From positions 6,113,407 to 6,177,406 of the forward strand of contig NZ_CP011773.1 of NCBI RefSeq assembly GCF_001021385.1: 64,000 nt of DNA, in the 5' to 3' direction. This document shows, in pieces, positions 1 through 7,129 of the stretch (its first letter is position 1; each line of letters begins with the position of its first letter). The translations under genes and the position numbers were made by a program. Source of the DNA: Mycobacterium sp. EPa45 (GTDB taxonomy: Bacteria > Actinomycetota > Actinomycetes > Mycobacteriales > Mycobacteriaceae). The notes beneath the pieces are model-generated. The model did not search any database and had not been told where the DNA came from. It worked only from the letters and a program-made list of their open reading frames with translations.

Positions 1-919
1 TGAAGTGGTTGGCCACCCGCCACATCGTGTACGACACCCCGAAGCGTTGGGCCTGGCTCTGGACGTCGGCGTTGATCGCATCGCCCAGCGCCATATCGGA
101 GCCGATCATGATGTCGATGGCGTGGCCGCTCGGATGATCTGGAATCGGGTCAGGGCGCACGCCGCCGATGGACTGCACACCCGGGAATGTCGCGATGATG
201 TACGCCGCGAGAGTTCGGGCGTTGGGAACCAGACCGCTCATCCCGACTGTGGGGATCGCGCCGCCGGGGCCCAATAAAGCCTGCTGCGCGGCCGGCAGCG
301 CGTAATAGGTCGCCCGGACCAATCTGACCTGACTCTCGACTTCCGACTGCTTGACGTCCAGGGTGGTGCGCACGGCAGCAGTAGCGTCGGCGGCAGCTTT
401 GGCGGTGGCGGCTGATTCGGCCGAGGCGGCCGCGGCGGTCTCGGCCTGTTGCTTGGCTTTGCGGAAGCTCTTCAATTGTCCCGACATCTGGTCGGTCATC
501 GCTCGCTGGAAGGCCAGCTCGTCGATCAGGCGCTGAGGCGACGGCGCCGTGAGGAATGCGCTCACGCTATCGGTGCGTCCACCGGTGTACATGGCGGCCG
601 CGGCTCTGTCGACGGTCCCTTGATAATCGGCCAGCTGCGCCTTGGTGGTTTCGAGCGCGGCCAGATCATTGGCGTACTTGCGCTCCGCGTCGTTCTGCAG
701 CTGCTGCTTCTTCTCGAGGTCCAGCTGAACGGACTGAGCGGTTTCGATCAGCTGCTGAGCCGTCTGGGTCAACTCGTTCAGCTTGGCCAGGTCGTCCACT
801 TCTGGCTCGGCGAACGCCGAGCCGGCCGACACCACGCAAAGGGCAGTGAGGATCGCGATCGCTCCCGCTGTCCTGCTGGGGCCCGATTTCGGCGCGAACG
901 GCCGGTGAAACTGCACCAC
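1..919 (-). CDS. secreted coiled-coil protein with M15-like/ARB-07466-like C-terminal domain (3' end off window)
   Basis: Reading leftwards from GTG at 919, with AAGGA six bases upstream, the frame stays open to the window edge, so about 306 codons are visible and the C-terminus is missing. The product starts MVQFHRPFAPKSG, has a hydrophobic signal segment ending AGSAFAEP, then a long Lys/Gln/Ala-rich coiled coil (about residues 37-190). It then enters a compact domain with SIGGVRPDPIPDHPSGHAID, whose SGHAxD pattern resembles peptidase M15/VanY-type zinc sites and the ARB-07466-like domain of mycobacterial wall proteins. Inferred role: exported cell-wall-associated protein, possibly a peptidoglycan-binding or hydrolytic factor. 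The coiled coil plus wall domain is reminiscent of Rip-type proteins, but no NlpC/P60 domain is visible. Identity beyond domain level is uncertain. Confidence 0.75.
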   Translation of the reverse strand, partial: MVQFHRPFAPKSGPSRTAGAIAILTALCVVSAGSAFAEPEVDDLAKLNELTQTAQQLIETAQSVQLDLEKKQQLQNDAERKYANDLAALETTKAQLADYQGTVDRAAAAMYTGGRTDSVSAFLTAPSPQRLIDELAFQRAMTDQMSGQLKSFRKAKQQAETAAAASAESAATAKAAADATAAVRTTLDVKQSEVESQVRLVRATYYALPAAQQALLGPGGAIPTVGMSGLVPNARTLAAYIIATFPGVQSIGGVRPDPIPDHPSGHAIDIMIGSDMALGDAINADVQSQAQRFGVSYTMWRVANHF

Positions 920-1029
920 TGCGCATCCTTTGACTGCCGCCGACGTCGTCTCCGCCGGACTGCCGACCCGTGTGCCTGAGGTCTCGGAAAGGTTACGAAA
1001 CGGTGCGGAGGTTGTCCAACCGGGTCCGC

Positions 1030-1905
1030 CTACCGAACGACGAGCACCGAGCACTCCGCATGATGAATCAGGTTCTGGCTGACCGAGCCAAGCCCCGCCC
1101 CGGCCAGCCGCCCGCGGCCGTGACTGCCGACGACCACCAACTGAGCCTCCCGCGACAGATCGGTCAGGCCCCTCGCCGGACTGATGTCCTGGAAAACCTC
1201 GACGACATGAGCGTTCGGGTCCTTGCGGGCGAGCGGTTCAACCAACTCGTCCATCCGGCGGCGCTGTTGGGTTTCCAACACATCCAGGAGCTGCCAGTCC
1301 ATGTTCCCCTGGCCACCGAGATCACCCATTCCGACCGCGGCGTCGATCTCCCACATATGCACCACCGTCAGCTGCGTATGCAACGCGCGGGCGATGTCGA
1401 AGGCTTCCGCGAGCGCCCGGCCGACCGCCTCGGAGTCGTCGACGCCGACAACGACTGGCAACGGCTTGCCGGTCCGCTTGGCGACGGCGGTTCGCCAGAC
1501 CAGGACCGGACACTGAGCCCGATGGGCAATTCGCACCGCATGGCCGCCCAGCGCCCGATGATCCGCCGCGCCGGTGCCCACCACGAGGGCCCGGGCCGAC
1601 TGTGAGGCGTCCCCCAAGACGGTCGCGACTGCTCCCTTGATTGTTGATGTGCGGATCACAAGATCGGGATGCGCCGAACGCGCGACCGCTTCCGCCGCCG
1701 CGAGCAAACCGTCGTCCTTCCCCTGGAGTTCGGCGGGCGCTTCAGTGGTGGCGAAGTGCCAGTCGATTCGCGGGACTGCGTACAGCAACGTCAACGGAAG
1801 GGCACGCGCGGCCGCATACTCCGCGGCCCACCGGGTAGCGCCGAGGGCGGCGTCTGATCCGTCGATGCCGACGACGACAGGCCTATCTTGGGCGGCGGTG
1901 GTCAT
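1030..1905 (-). CDS. universal stress protein, two tandem USP domains
   Basis: A 291-residue cytoplasmic protein made of two UspA domains (about 8-145 and 155-291). Each begins with a hydrophobic strand ending in D (VVVGIDGSD, VVVGVDDSE). Each carries the G-rich ATP-binding loop late in the domain (GTGAADHRALGGHAV; GSHGRGRLAGAGLGSV), the signature of ATP-binding USPs such as the Rv2005c/Rv2623 group. Those relatives act in hypoxia and dormancy responses; this specific role is inferred only from family. The start at ATG 1905 is supported by a TAGTCT -10 six bases upstream, suggesting a leaderless mRNA. It is transcribed divergently from tspO. I see no convincing full DosR box in the 138-base intergenic region. 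Confidence 0.9.
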   Translation of the reverse strand: MTTAAQDRPVVVGIDGSDAALGATRWAAEYAAARALPLTLLYAVPRIDWHFATTEAPAELQGKDDGLLAAAEAVARSAHPDLVIRTSTIKGAVATVLGDASQSARALVVGTGAADHRALGGHAVRIAHRAQCPVLVWRTAVAKRTGKPLPVVVGVDDSEAVGRALAEAFDIARALHTQLTVVHMWEIDAAVGMGDLGGQGNMDWQLLDVLETQQRRRMDELVEPLARKDPNAHVVEVFQDISPARGLTDLSREAQLVVVGSHGRGRLAGAGLGSVSQNLIHHAECSVLVVR

Positions 1906-1911
1906 CCCTCG

Positions 1912-1917
1912 AGACTA
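1912..1917 (-). promoter_or_regulatory. -10 hexamer, leaderless USP gene
   Basis: TAGTCT on the minus strand, six bases before the ATG at 1905. It fits the mycobacterial SigA TANNNT pattern with transcription starting at the start codon. Confidence 0.5.
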
Positions 1918-1955
1918 TGGGGACGCCCTGTGGATGTGCGGCGACCACCGAGACA

Positions 1956-1975
1956 CGTGCGCTGATAGGCGCACG
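1956..1975. promoter_or_regulatory. 7-bp inverted repeat between USP gene and tspO
   Basis: CGTGCGC and GCGCACG are separated by six bases (TGATAG), about 70 bases before tspO and 50 before the USP gene. It could be a regulator site in this divergent promoter region. No known consensus is recognised. Confidence 0.3.
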
Positions 1976-2043
1976 CCGGGGCGCAGAATCAACTGCGGCG
2001 TGGCCCTGACAACGCAGAACGAGTGCGCCGAGAGGAGACCCAG

Positions 2044-2535
2044 ATGGTAGACACCGTCGAACGTCGAGGATCCAAGAGCGCGGTAGCGCTGGGCTTGTCA
2101 CTGCTCGCCGTCACCGTCACCGCCGCGGTGGGCGGCCTTGCCACCAACAGCGGTCAGCAGTACGGACAGCTGCGACAACCGCCGTGGGCGCCGCCGCCGT
2201 GGCTGTTCGGCCCGGTGTGGACCACCCTCTACGTGCTGATGGCAGTGGCGGCCTGGTTGGTGTGGCGCAGCGGACCGATCGCCGAAACCCGCGCCGCGCT
2301 CAGCGCCTACGCCGCACAACTGGTCCTCAACGCGATCTGGACACCCTTGTTCTTCGGACTCGGCTGGCGAGGCGTCGCGTTCGTCGACATCGCGATCCTG
2401 TGGGGGGTCCTGGTCACCACGGTCGTGTTGTTCATTCGCCGTAATGCTGTCGCGGGCTGGCTCCTGGTGCCTTACCTGGCCTGGACCACGTTCGCACTGT
2501 GCCTGAACTTGGCGGTGTGGCACCTCAACCGGTGA
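2044..2535 (+). CDS. tspO: TspO/MBR family tryptophan-rich sensory protein
   Basis: A 163-residue five-helix membrane protein. The hallmark proline/tryptophan stretch (QPPWAPPPWLFGPVWTTLY) follows the first helix, and further Trp residues lie at NAIWTPLFFGLGW and LAWTTFALCLNLAVW, as in TspO/peripheral benzodiazepine receptor proteins. Family members bind porphyrins and cholesterol-like ligands; in Rhodobacter, TspO modulates carotenoid and bacteriochlorophyll gene expression. The chosen ATG at 2044 follows GAGAGGAGACCC; an in-frame GTG at 2023 would swallow that ribosome site. The lycopene cyclase gene starts 23 bases after the stop, so the two are probably cotranscribed, which agrees with a carotenoid or porphyrin connection. 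Confidence 0.92.
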   Translation: MVDTVERRGSKSAVALGLSLLAVTVTAAVGGLATNSGQQYGQLRQPPWAPPPWLFGPVWTTLYVLMAVAAWLVWRSGPIAETRAALSAYAAQLVLNAIWTPLFFGLGWRGVAFVDIAILWGVLVTTVVLFIRRNAVAGWLLVPYLAWTTFALCLNLAVWHLNR

Positions 2536-2558
2536 CGTCGTCACCACGCTGGTGCACG

Positions 2559-3752
2559 ATGATGCCGATGGATGTCTTGGTGGTCGGCGGCGGACCGGCC
2601 GGGTCGGCGCTCGCGGGTGCCTGCGCTCGCCGTGGGCTGGACACCGGTCTGCTCGACCCGTCGCCAGCACGCCCGTGGACGGCGACGTACGGCCTGTGGA
2701 GCCGGGAGCTGCCCGACGACCTGCCGGAATCTGTGGTTGCCGCCCGAGCCGCCGGACGGGCGATCGCGGTGACGGACCACCGGCTGGGTTGGGAGTACGC
2801 CGTACTCGATGTGCCCGCCCTGCAGACCCACCTTGCCGGTCAACTGACCGGGGTGCGCATCCACACCGGGCGGGCCGTCGGATCCCCGGAACCCGGGGTC
2901 GTCGCCCTTGCCGACGGCACCCAGTTGCGAGCGTCGGTCGTGGTCGACGCCGGTGGCCGCGCCCGACCGTTGGACCCGGCCACGCGACGCGGAACCCCGG
3001 CCGAACAGACGGCGTACGGCCTGATTGTCGACGAGGATAAGGCCGCACCGTTCACCGCTCCCGGCGAGGCACTGTTCATGGACTGGCGCCGCGACCACGG
3101 GGAGGACGGGTGGGCGACCTTTCTCTACGCCGTTCCGCTCGGTGAAGGTCGGGTTTTGCTCGAGGAAACCTCGCTGGCACGCCGGCCAGGGTTGCCCCTT
3201 TCGACGCTGCGCCGCCGGTTGCACGCCCGGCTGGCCCATCAGGGCGTCCGCCTACCGGACGAGCTGCGCAGCGAGAAGGTTTCATTTCGCGTGGACCATC
3301 CACGGCACCGGGGACCGGGGGTGCTCGGCTTCGGCGCCGCTGCGCCACTGATCCATCCGGCCACCGGATTCAGTGTCGCCGCCTCGCTCCAACTGGCCCC
3401 GAAAGTCGCCGCCGCGGTCGCCACGCATCTGGCCGACGGGCCGGAGCGGGCGCTGGCCGAAGCGCGGGAGACGGTGTGGTCCGCCGGGGCCCGAGCTGTG
3501 CACCGGGTGCGCCGGATCGGCCTGGAAGCGCTCCTGCGTATGCCGCCGGCAGACCTGCCAGGGTTCTTCGAGCAGTTCTTCACCCTGCCCGAGCGGCACC
3601 GCTGGACCTACCTGACCGCACGCGACGACATCTGGGGCACTCTGGCCGCGATGGGTTGCCTCTTCCGGTCGTCCAAGGGACGGTTGCGTCGTCAGCTGGT
3701 GATCCCCGCACTGCTTCCCCCGCTGTCCACCAACGAGATGCCCGAATCGTAG
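2559..3752 (+). CDS. crtY: lycopene beta-cyclase, CrtY/CrtL type
   Basis: A 397-residue FAD/NAD(P)-dependent cyclase. The N-terminus has the dinucleotide-binding motif VLVVGGGPAGSALA. Family motifs follow in order: YGLW (about 47), FMDWR (about 174), LLEETSLA (about 200) and a C-terminal GFGAAAPLIHPATGFSVA segment (about 262). The enzyme cyclises the psi-ends of lycopene to beta-rings (beta-carotene route) at the membrane. Many mycobacteria use the heterodimeric CrtYc/CrtYd cyclase, so a CrtY/CrtL-type monomer is notable. Alternative starts are ATG 2562 and ATG 2568; none has a clear ribosome site, and coupling to tspO just upstream is likely. Whether the remaining carotenoid genes exist elsewhere cannot be seen here. 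Confidence 0.88.
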   Translation: MMPMDVLVVGGGPAGSALAGACARRGLDTGLLDPSPARPWTATYGLWSRELPDDLPESVVAARAAGRAIAVTDHRLGWEYAVLDVPALQTHLAGQLTGVRIHTGRAVGSPEPGVVALADGTQLRASVVVDAGGRARPLDPATRRGTPAEQTAYGLIVDEDKAAPFTAPGEALFMDWRRDHGEDGWATFLYAVPLGEGRVLLEETSLARRPGLPLSTLRRRLHARLAHQGVRLPDELRSEKVSFRVDHPRHRGPGVLGFGAAAPLIHPATGFSVAASLQLAPKVAAAVATHLADGPERALAEARETVWSAGARAVHRVRRIGLEALLRMPPADLPGFFEQFFTLPERHRWTYLTARDDIWGTLAAMGCLFRSSKGRLRRQLVIPALLPPLSTNEMPES

Positions 3753-3796
3753 TGTTGTTGTCGGTCAACGGCTTTCGCTGTCGGGTGTTGTCACAA

Positions 3797-4237
3797 CTAG
3801 GCCTGGTCCGCCGTCGAGTCTCCGTAATCCCACGACAGTGTTCTGACGGGGGTCATGCGGATGTAGGCGGCGCCCGGTCTGGGTGCCATGGGCCAGTCGG
3901 ACTCTGGCACGCCCCGCGCCCGAGCACCTTCCCTCGCGAGCTGAAGTGCTTCAATCGGCTCACGAACAACGCGCGCGTGACCTTGCAACATCACGCCGCG
4001 GATGTCGGCCATGGTGGAGCCGTCTTCGAGCAGAATGCTCACGTTCGGGTTGCGTTCGACGTTGGCGGTTTTGCGTGTCCCATCCCGCACACCCATGACG
4101 ATGTCGCGGTCCAACCGGAAGTATCCGAGTGGCACGGAATGCGGGAATCCGTCCTTATCGATGGTGCTCAGTACCGCCCAGCCCGGACGGCTATCCAGAT
4201 AGGTCTTGACTTCTTCGTCACTGAGCTTTCTTGGCAT
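3797..4237 (-). CDS. PPOX-class flavin/F420-dependent oxidoreductase family protein
   Basis: A 146-residue split-barrel protein. It shows the PPOX pattern: an N-terminal helix, then WAVLSTIDKDGFPHSVPLGYF, VRDGTRKTANVERNPNVSILLED and QGHARVV. This matches pyridoxamine-5'-phosphate-oxidase-like proteins, many of which in mycobacteria bind F420, FMN or heme-type tetrapyrroles. The substrate is unknown. It lies tail-to-tail with the lycopene cyclase gene (44 bases between stops). The start ATG at 4237 is supported by a TAAACT -10 hexamer six bases upstream (leaderless). F420 versus FMN preference cannot be read from sequence alone. Confidence 0.8.
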   Translation of the reverse strand: MPRKLSDEEVKTYLDSRPGWAVLSTIDKDGFPHSVPLGYFRLDRDIVMGVRDGTRKTANVERNPNVSILLEDGSTMADIRGVMLQGHARVVREPIEALQLAREGARARGVPESDWPMAPRPGAAYIRMTPVRTLSWDYGDSTADQA

Positions 4238-4243
4238 GGAACG

Positions 4244-4249
4244 AGTTTA
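4244..4249 (-). promoter_or_regulatory. -10 hexamer, leaderless PPOX gene
   Basis: TAAACT on the minus strand, six bases before ATG 4237. Confidence 0.5.
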
Positions 4250-4266
4250 GGCTTTCCCGGGAGTCA

Positions 4267-4887
4267 TCAGCTTGACTTGTTGATGGCACGGACGATGAGC
4301 TGGAACGGGCCTTCCTGCTTGTCGAGGATGTAAAGCGAGACCCGGCTGATGGTCGACGGGTCCAGAGGCGACGTGCTCGGGACGGGATCGAGGAACCTGC
4401 CCACCGACTCGAAGCCGCCGACCGGAAGGGCGTAGGTCCGCAGGACGCCGGCCTCGGTGGTGAAGCGCTGGATATAGGACCAGGGCTGCCCGGTCTCGAC
4501 CCTCAACACGTATGTCTTGCCGTCGCCGAGTGCTCGCACACCCAGTGACGTCGCGCCGGATGCCCGGCGCCCGATCTCCGGGTCGAGCGGACCGCGGGCC
4601 GAGGCGAATCCACCATTGTTGTCCAGCGAGATGTCGCCCGAAAACACCAGGCCGCCGGCACCGAAGGTGACCGCCGAGGTGGACCGGCCGCCCATGACCG
4701 GATCGTTCACCGTTGTCCAGGTGGCTACCGCGTCGGGATCACCGAGATCGACGAGAACTGCTGGGTCGGACGTCGGCTCGTCGGCGCGGGCGATGGGCCC
4801 CGTGCTCGCGCACGTCACGATCAGGGCCGCCAGGCAGGTGAGTGCCACACCTGTCCGCGCCCGCCAACGTCGTAGGTAGCTTCCCAT
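4267..4887 (-). CDS. exported CIA30-like (NDUFAF1-type) protein
   Basis: A 206-residue protein with an N-terminal signal sequence (MGSYLRRWRARTG, then VALTCLAALIVTCASTGPIARA) and a beta-sandwich body. The body matches the CIA30 family: VATWTTVNDPVMGGRSTS, LVFSGDISLDNNGGFASARG, and the terminal SLYILDKQEGPFQLIV. In mitochondria CIA30/NDUFAF1 assists complex I assembly; bacterial members are mostly uncharacterised and have a carbohydrate-binding-like fold. The VMGG and NNGGF signatures are intact. I chose ATG 4887 over GTG 4911 because a TACATT -10 lies six bases upstream of it and it gives a normal signal-peptide n-region. Function in this exported setting is unknown. Confidence 0.75.
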   Translation of the reverse strand: MGSYLRRWRARTGVALTCLAALIVTCASTGPIARADEPTSDPAVLVDLGDPDAVATWTTVNDPVMGGRSTSAVTFGAGGLVFSGDISLDNNGGFASARGPLDPEIGRRASGATSLGVRALGDGKTYVLRVETGQPWSYIQRFTTEAGVLRTYALPVGGFESVGRFLDPVPSTSPLDPSTISRVSLYILDKQEGPFQLIVRAINKSS

Positions 4888-4893
4888 TCCCCC

Positions 4894-4899
4894 AATGTA
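4894..4899 (-). promoter_or_regulatory. -10 hexamer, leaderless CIA30-like gene
   Basis: TACATT on the minus strand, six bases before ATG 4887. It decides the start choice for the exported CIA30-like protein. Confidence 0.45.
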
Positions 4900-5020
4900 G
4901 GGACGTGGCACGAGCGTGAGAATGCCAACGGGATTACGGAATCAGGACGGCGCCCGTTGGGTCCGCGCGTCTCCCGCTGGCTCAGGCAGCTGAGTTCGGC
5001 CGCTGCGTACGCGCCCCAGA

Positions 5021-5099
5021 CCGGATGGCGACAACGGCTGTCGGCCCATACCACTTGCAGCGCAGGGCTATTCGGGCCGAAGCGCTGGTCGCCATCCGG
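5021..5099. repeat. 79-nt nested inverted repeat (possible structured RNA, terminator or small mobile remnant)
   Basis: CCGGATGGCGAC at 5021-5032 is perfectly complementary to GTCGCCATCCGG at 5088-5099. Inside it, TCGGCCC (5041-5047) pairs with GGGCCGA (5074-5080). The result is a two-tier hairpin with an apical loop of 26 bases. It sits in the 238-base gap between the CIA30-like gene and the small exported-protein gene, downstream of the latter's stop. It could terminate the 5126-5443 gene or be a structured RNA. No family is recognised. Confidence 0.55.
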
Positions 5100-5125
5100 C
5101 GAGAGCGCGGGTGTTCGGGAAGGAG

Positions 5126-5443
5126 CTACCCGACGAAGCAAGGAGCGTCGCCGGGGGTGTAGTACGGCAACCCGGCCGGGGAGATGCAGGGCTGCTCCCC
5201 CGGGAAGGCCGGGACCAACGAAAACGCGTAGGTCTCCGGCAAGCCGTACCGAGCCCAGTCGGCGTCGGCTACCGCGGCACCCGCGACAACGTCGCCGGCG
5301 ATACCCGGGGTACAGCCGCCGACCGACACATGCCGGCCGCCGATGTCACCGCACACGTCGGCCTGGGCCACCGGGGCGATCGCCGTGGGGATTGCCGCCA
5401 ATGCGGCCGCGCTGAGCAGGACAGCTGCAGTTTTCTTTACCAT
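5126..5443 (-). CDS. small exported Cys-containing hypothetical protein
   Basis: A 105-residue protein with a clear signal peptide (MVKKTAAVLLSAAALAAIPTAIAP, probable cleavage after VAQA) and a mature part of about 77 residues. The mature part has four cysteines (CGDIGG, GGCTPG, EQPCISP, APCFVG), suggesting two disulfides. It is rich in Gly, Ala and Pro and has no catalytic motif. It resembles the many short secreted mycobacterial proteins of unknown function. No neighbour gives a functional clue. The ATG at 5443 is the only start that leaves the signal peptide complete. Confidence 0.65.
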   Translation of the reverse strand: MVKKTAAVLLSAAALAAIPTAIAPVAQADVCGDIGGRHVSVGGCTPGIAGDVVAGAAVADADWARYGLPETYAFSLVPAFPGEQPCISPAGLPYYTPGDAPCFVG

Positions 5444-5689
5444 GCCGTCATATCGGCGCCCGACGTACTTTGCGTTACCACGCTCAGAGGTCGTAGCGGC
5501 TCGGCGCGGTCGCAGGACCGTTCACAGCCGCAGGTTCGGCGGTGACGAGGCGAGCGTGAGGACCAGCACGCGCAGTTCGCGTGGCCTTCAATTTCCCGCC
5601 ATCTTTTGCGCCACACTACCCACCGCAGTCTCTGCCGTGCTGCCGCCCTGGTCCCGTCATCGCCAGGCGATGGACCTGCAATCACGTTG
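5444..5689. other. intergenic stretch after the SDR operon
   Basis: These 246 bases lie between the small exported-protein gene and the SDR stop. The only structure I see is a short perfect palindrome, CATCGCC-A-GGCGATG at 5658-5672, just after the SDR stop. It may form part of a transcription terminator. No gene is supported. Confidence 0.4.
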
Positions 5690-6517
5690 TCATCTGGCGA
5701 TTTTCGCCATCGTCGCGGACAACCATCGAGCCACCGGCGGGGCGATGCGCGACAGCACGTACATGACATGGGCCTCGGGTGCGATGGGTGCCACCGCCCG
5801 GTTGTGGTCGACCGCCTTCAGAATGTTGGCAGCCGCTCGTTCGGGGGTATAGCCCCGCTTGACGTAGGTATTGGCCGTTTTCGCCTTGCGCGCGTCGACA
5901 TCTCCTCCGCGGTAAGGGCTGTTACGCGTGATGGCAGTGTTGATGATGCCGGGACAGACCGCCGTGACACCCACGTGGCGTGGTGCGAGCTCGATGCGCA
6001 GCGCTTCAGACAGCCCGACCACAGCGTGCTTGCTGGCGCTGTAGCCACCCAACTGTGGGTTCGCCAGCAGGCCCGCCGCCGAGGCGACATTGACCACGTG
6101 TCCGCTCCCGCGTTCGGCCATGGCCGGCACGAAGGCGTTGATGCCGTGCACAACTCCCATGACGTTGACCCCTAGGAGGCGGTCCCAATCGGCCAGGGTG
6201 GTGTCCATGATGCCGCCGATCACGGCGACTCCGGCGTTGTTGATCACCAGGTCCGGTGCCCCGAACTGCTCGATGGTGGTCTTGCCGAACACAGCCATCT
6301 GCTCGGCGTCGGAGACGTCCACGACGTGGCCGTCGGCCTCGACTCCCCAATCCCTCACGAGGGTGAGTGTGTGTCCCAGTCCGACCTCGTCGCGGTCGCA
6401 TAGCGACAACGACGCTCCCCGGCGCGCGGCGAGCACGGCCAGTTCGCGGCCGATTCCGCTGCCGGCGCCGGTGATGACGACGACCCGGCCGGCCAGATCC
6501 TTGGTGTTGAGGCTCAT
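5690..6517 (-). CDS. short-chain dehydrogenase/reductase (classical SDR)
   Basis: A 275-residue NAD(P)-dependent oxidoreductase. The cofactor loop is TGAGSGIG (about 16-23), NNAG is at about 91, the catalytic Ser lies in NVASAAG, and the active site is YSASK (about 159-163). An acidic D after strand beta-2 (CDRDEVG) hints at NAD rather than NADP preference. A C-terminal extension of about 60 residues (AITRNSPYRG onward) resembles mycobacterial SDRs that act on steroid or alkyl ketone substrates. It is the last gene of the four-gene unit, starting six bases after the cupin gene stop with GGCGAGG-type spacing upstream. The substrate is unknown; within this operon, oxidation of an alcohol or ketone intermediate is the likely reaction class. 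Confidence 0.88.
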   Translation of the reverse strand: MSLNTKDLAGRVVVITGAGSGIGRELAVLAARRGASLSLCDRDEVGLGHTLTLVRDWGVEADGHVVDVSDAEQMAVFGKTTIEQFGAPDLVINNAGVAVIGGIMDTTLADWDRLLGVNVMGVVHGINAFVPAMAERGSGHVVNVASAAGLLANPQLGGYSASKHAVVGLSEALRIELAPRHVGVTAVCPGIINTAITRNSPYRGGDVDARKAKTANTYVKRGYTPERAAANILKAVDHNRAVAPIAPEAHVMYVLSRIAPPVARWLSATMAKIAR

Positions 6518-6522
6518 GGTGG

Positions 6523-7086
6523 TCAGGCCTCGCCGTGGGACGTCAGCCCGGCGGCGCCGCCACCGACGTAGTTGATCGGCCCGAGACCTTGGGCTTCGCC
6601 CAACACCTCGACGAGGTGCGCACCGCTGACGGCGTCAAGGATCGAGTGGAAGCTACCGTCCTCGTTGAAGTTGATGTTGGCGCCCGCAACCCAGGTGAGC
6701 AGAACGGTGTCTTCGGTGTTGGATTCCGGGCAGACGAACGTGTGCACGGAGCCACCCGGCTCGAACAGGTACGAGCCCGCCGTCTGGAGCTGGTCCGGGT
6801 ACTCCAGGTAGTGCCAGGAACCCGACAGCGTGTATCCCTCGGCGATGCCGGTGTGGTAGTGCAGAGGCACCCGGGAGCCGGGCTCGAAGATTGCCAGCAC
6901 AACCCAGCGGCCCGCCTCGAGGTCGAAGCGGAGCGGCTTGAAGTGGATGCCCGGCCCAAGAGCGTTCTTGATCACGGGGATGTCGTTGCTGTTGACGGTA
7001 AGTAGTTCGGCCTGCGGCAGGGCGACTAGCGGTAGAGGCGCGCCGGTACCGGTCGTGGCCGCGCTCGGCGCGATGGTGAGGGTCAT
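6523..7086 (-). CDS. cupin protein, 2,4'-dihydroxyacetophenone dioxygenase family
   Basis: A 187-residue cupin. The metal-binding first motif is visible as GSRVPLHYHTG followed by EGYTLSGSW, and the second as EPGGSVHTFVCPE, giving three His and a Glu for one metal. The overall pattern (IPVIKNALGPGIHFKPLRFD near the N-terminus, then RWVVLAIFEPG) is that of the 2,4'-dihydroxyacetophenone dioxygenase/ChrR-like cupin group. Those non-heme iron enzymes cleave aryl C-C bonds. Start ATG 7086 follows GGAAAGGACACC. It is flanked by an alpha/beta hydrolase and an SDR on the same strand, consistent with a catabolic role. A non-enzymatic cupin role cannot be excluded. Confidence 0.8.
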   Translation of the reverse strand: MTLTIAPSAATTGTGAPLPLVALPQAELLTVNSNDIPVIKNALGPGIHFKPLRFDLEAGRWVVLAIFEPGSRVPLHYHTGIAEGYTLSGSWHYLEYPDQLQTAGSYLFEPGGSVHTFVCPESNTEDTVLLTWVAGANINFNEDGSFHSILDAVSGAHLVEVLGEAQGLGPINYVGGGAAGLTSHGEA

Positions 7087-7129
7087 GATGGTGTCCTTTC
7101 CAGACGGTGTTGTGATGCCGAGATGGCGG

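Noticed and set aside
1906..2043. possible DosR box upstream of the universal stress protein
   Set aside because: Only scattered partial matches around GAGACTATGGGGAC; no full palindromic match to the DosR consensus.
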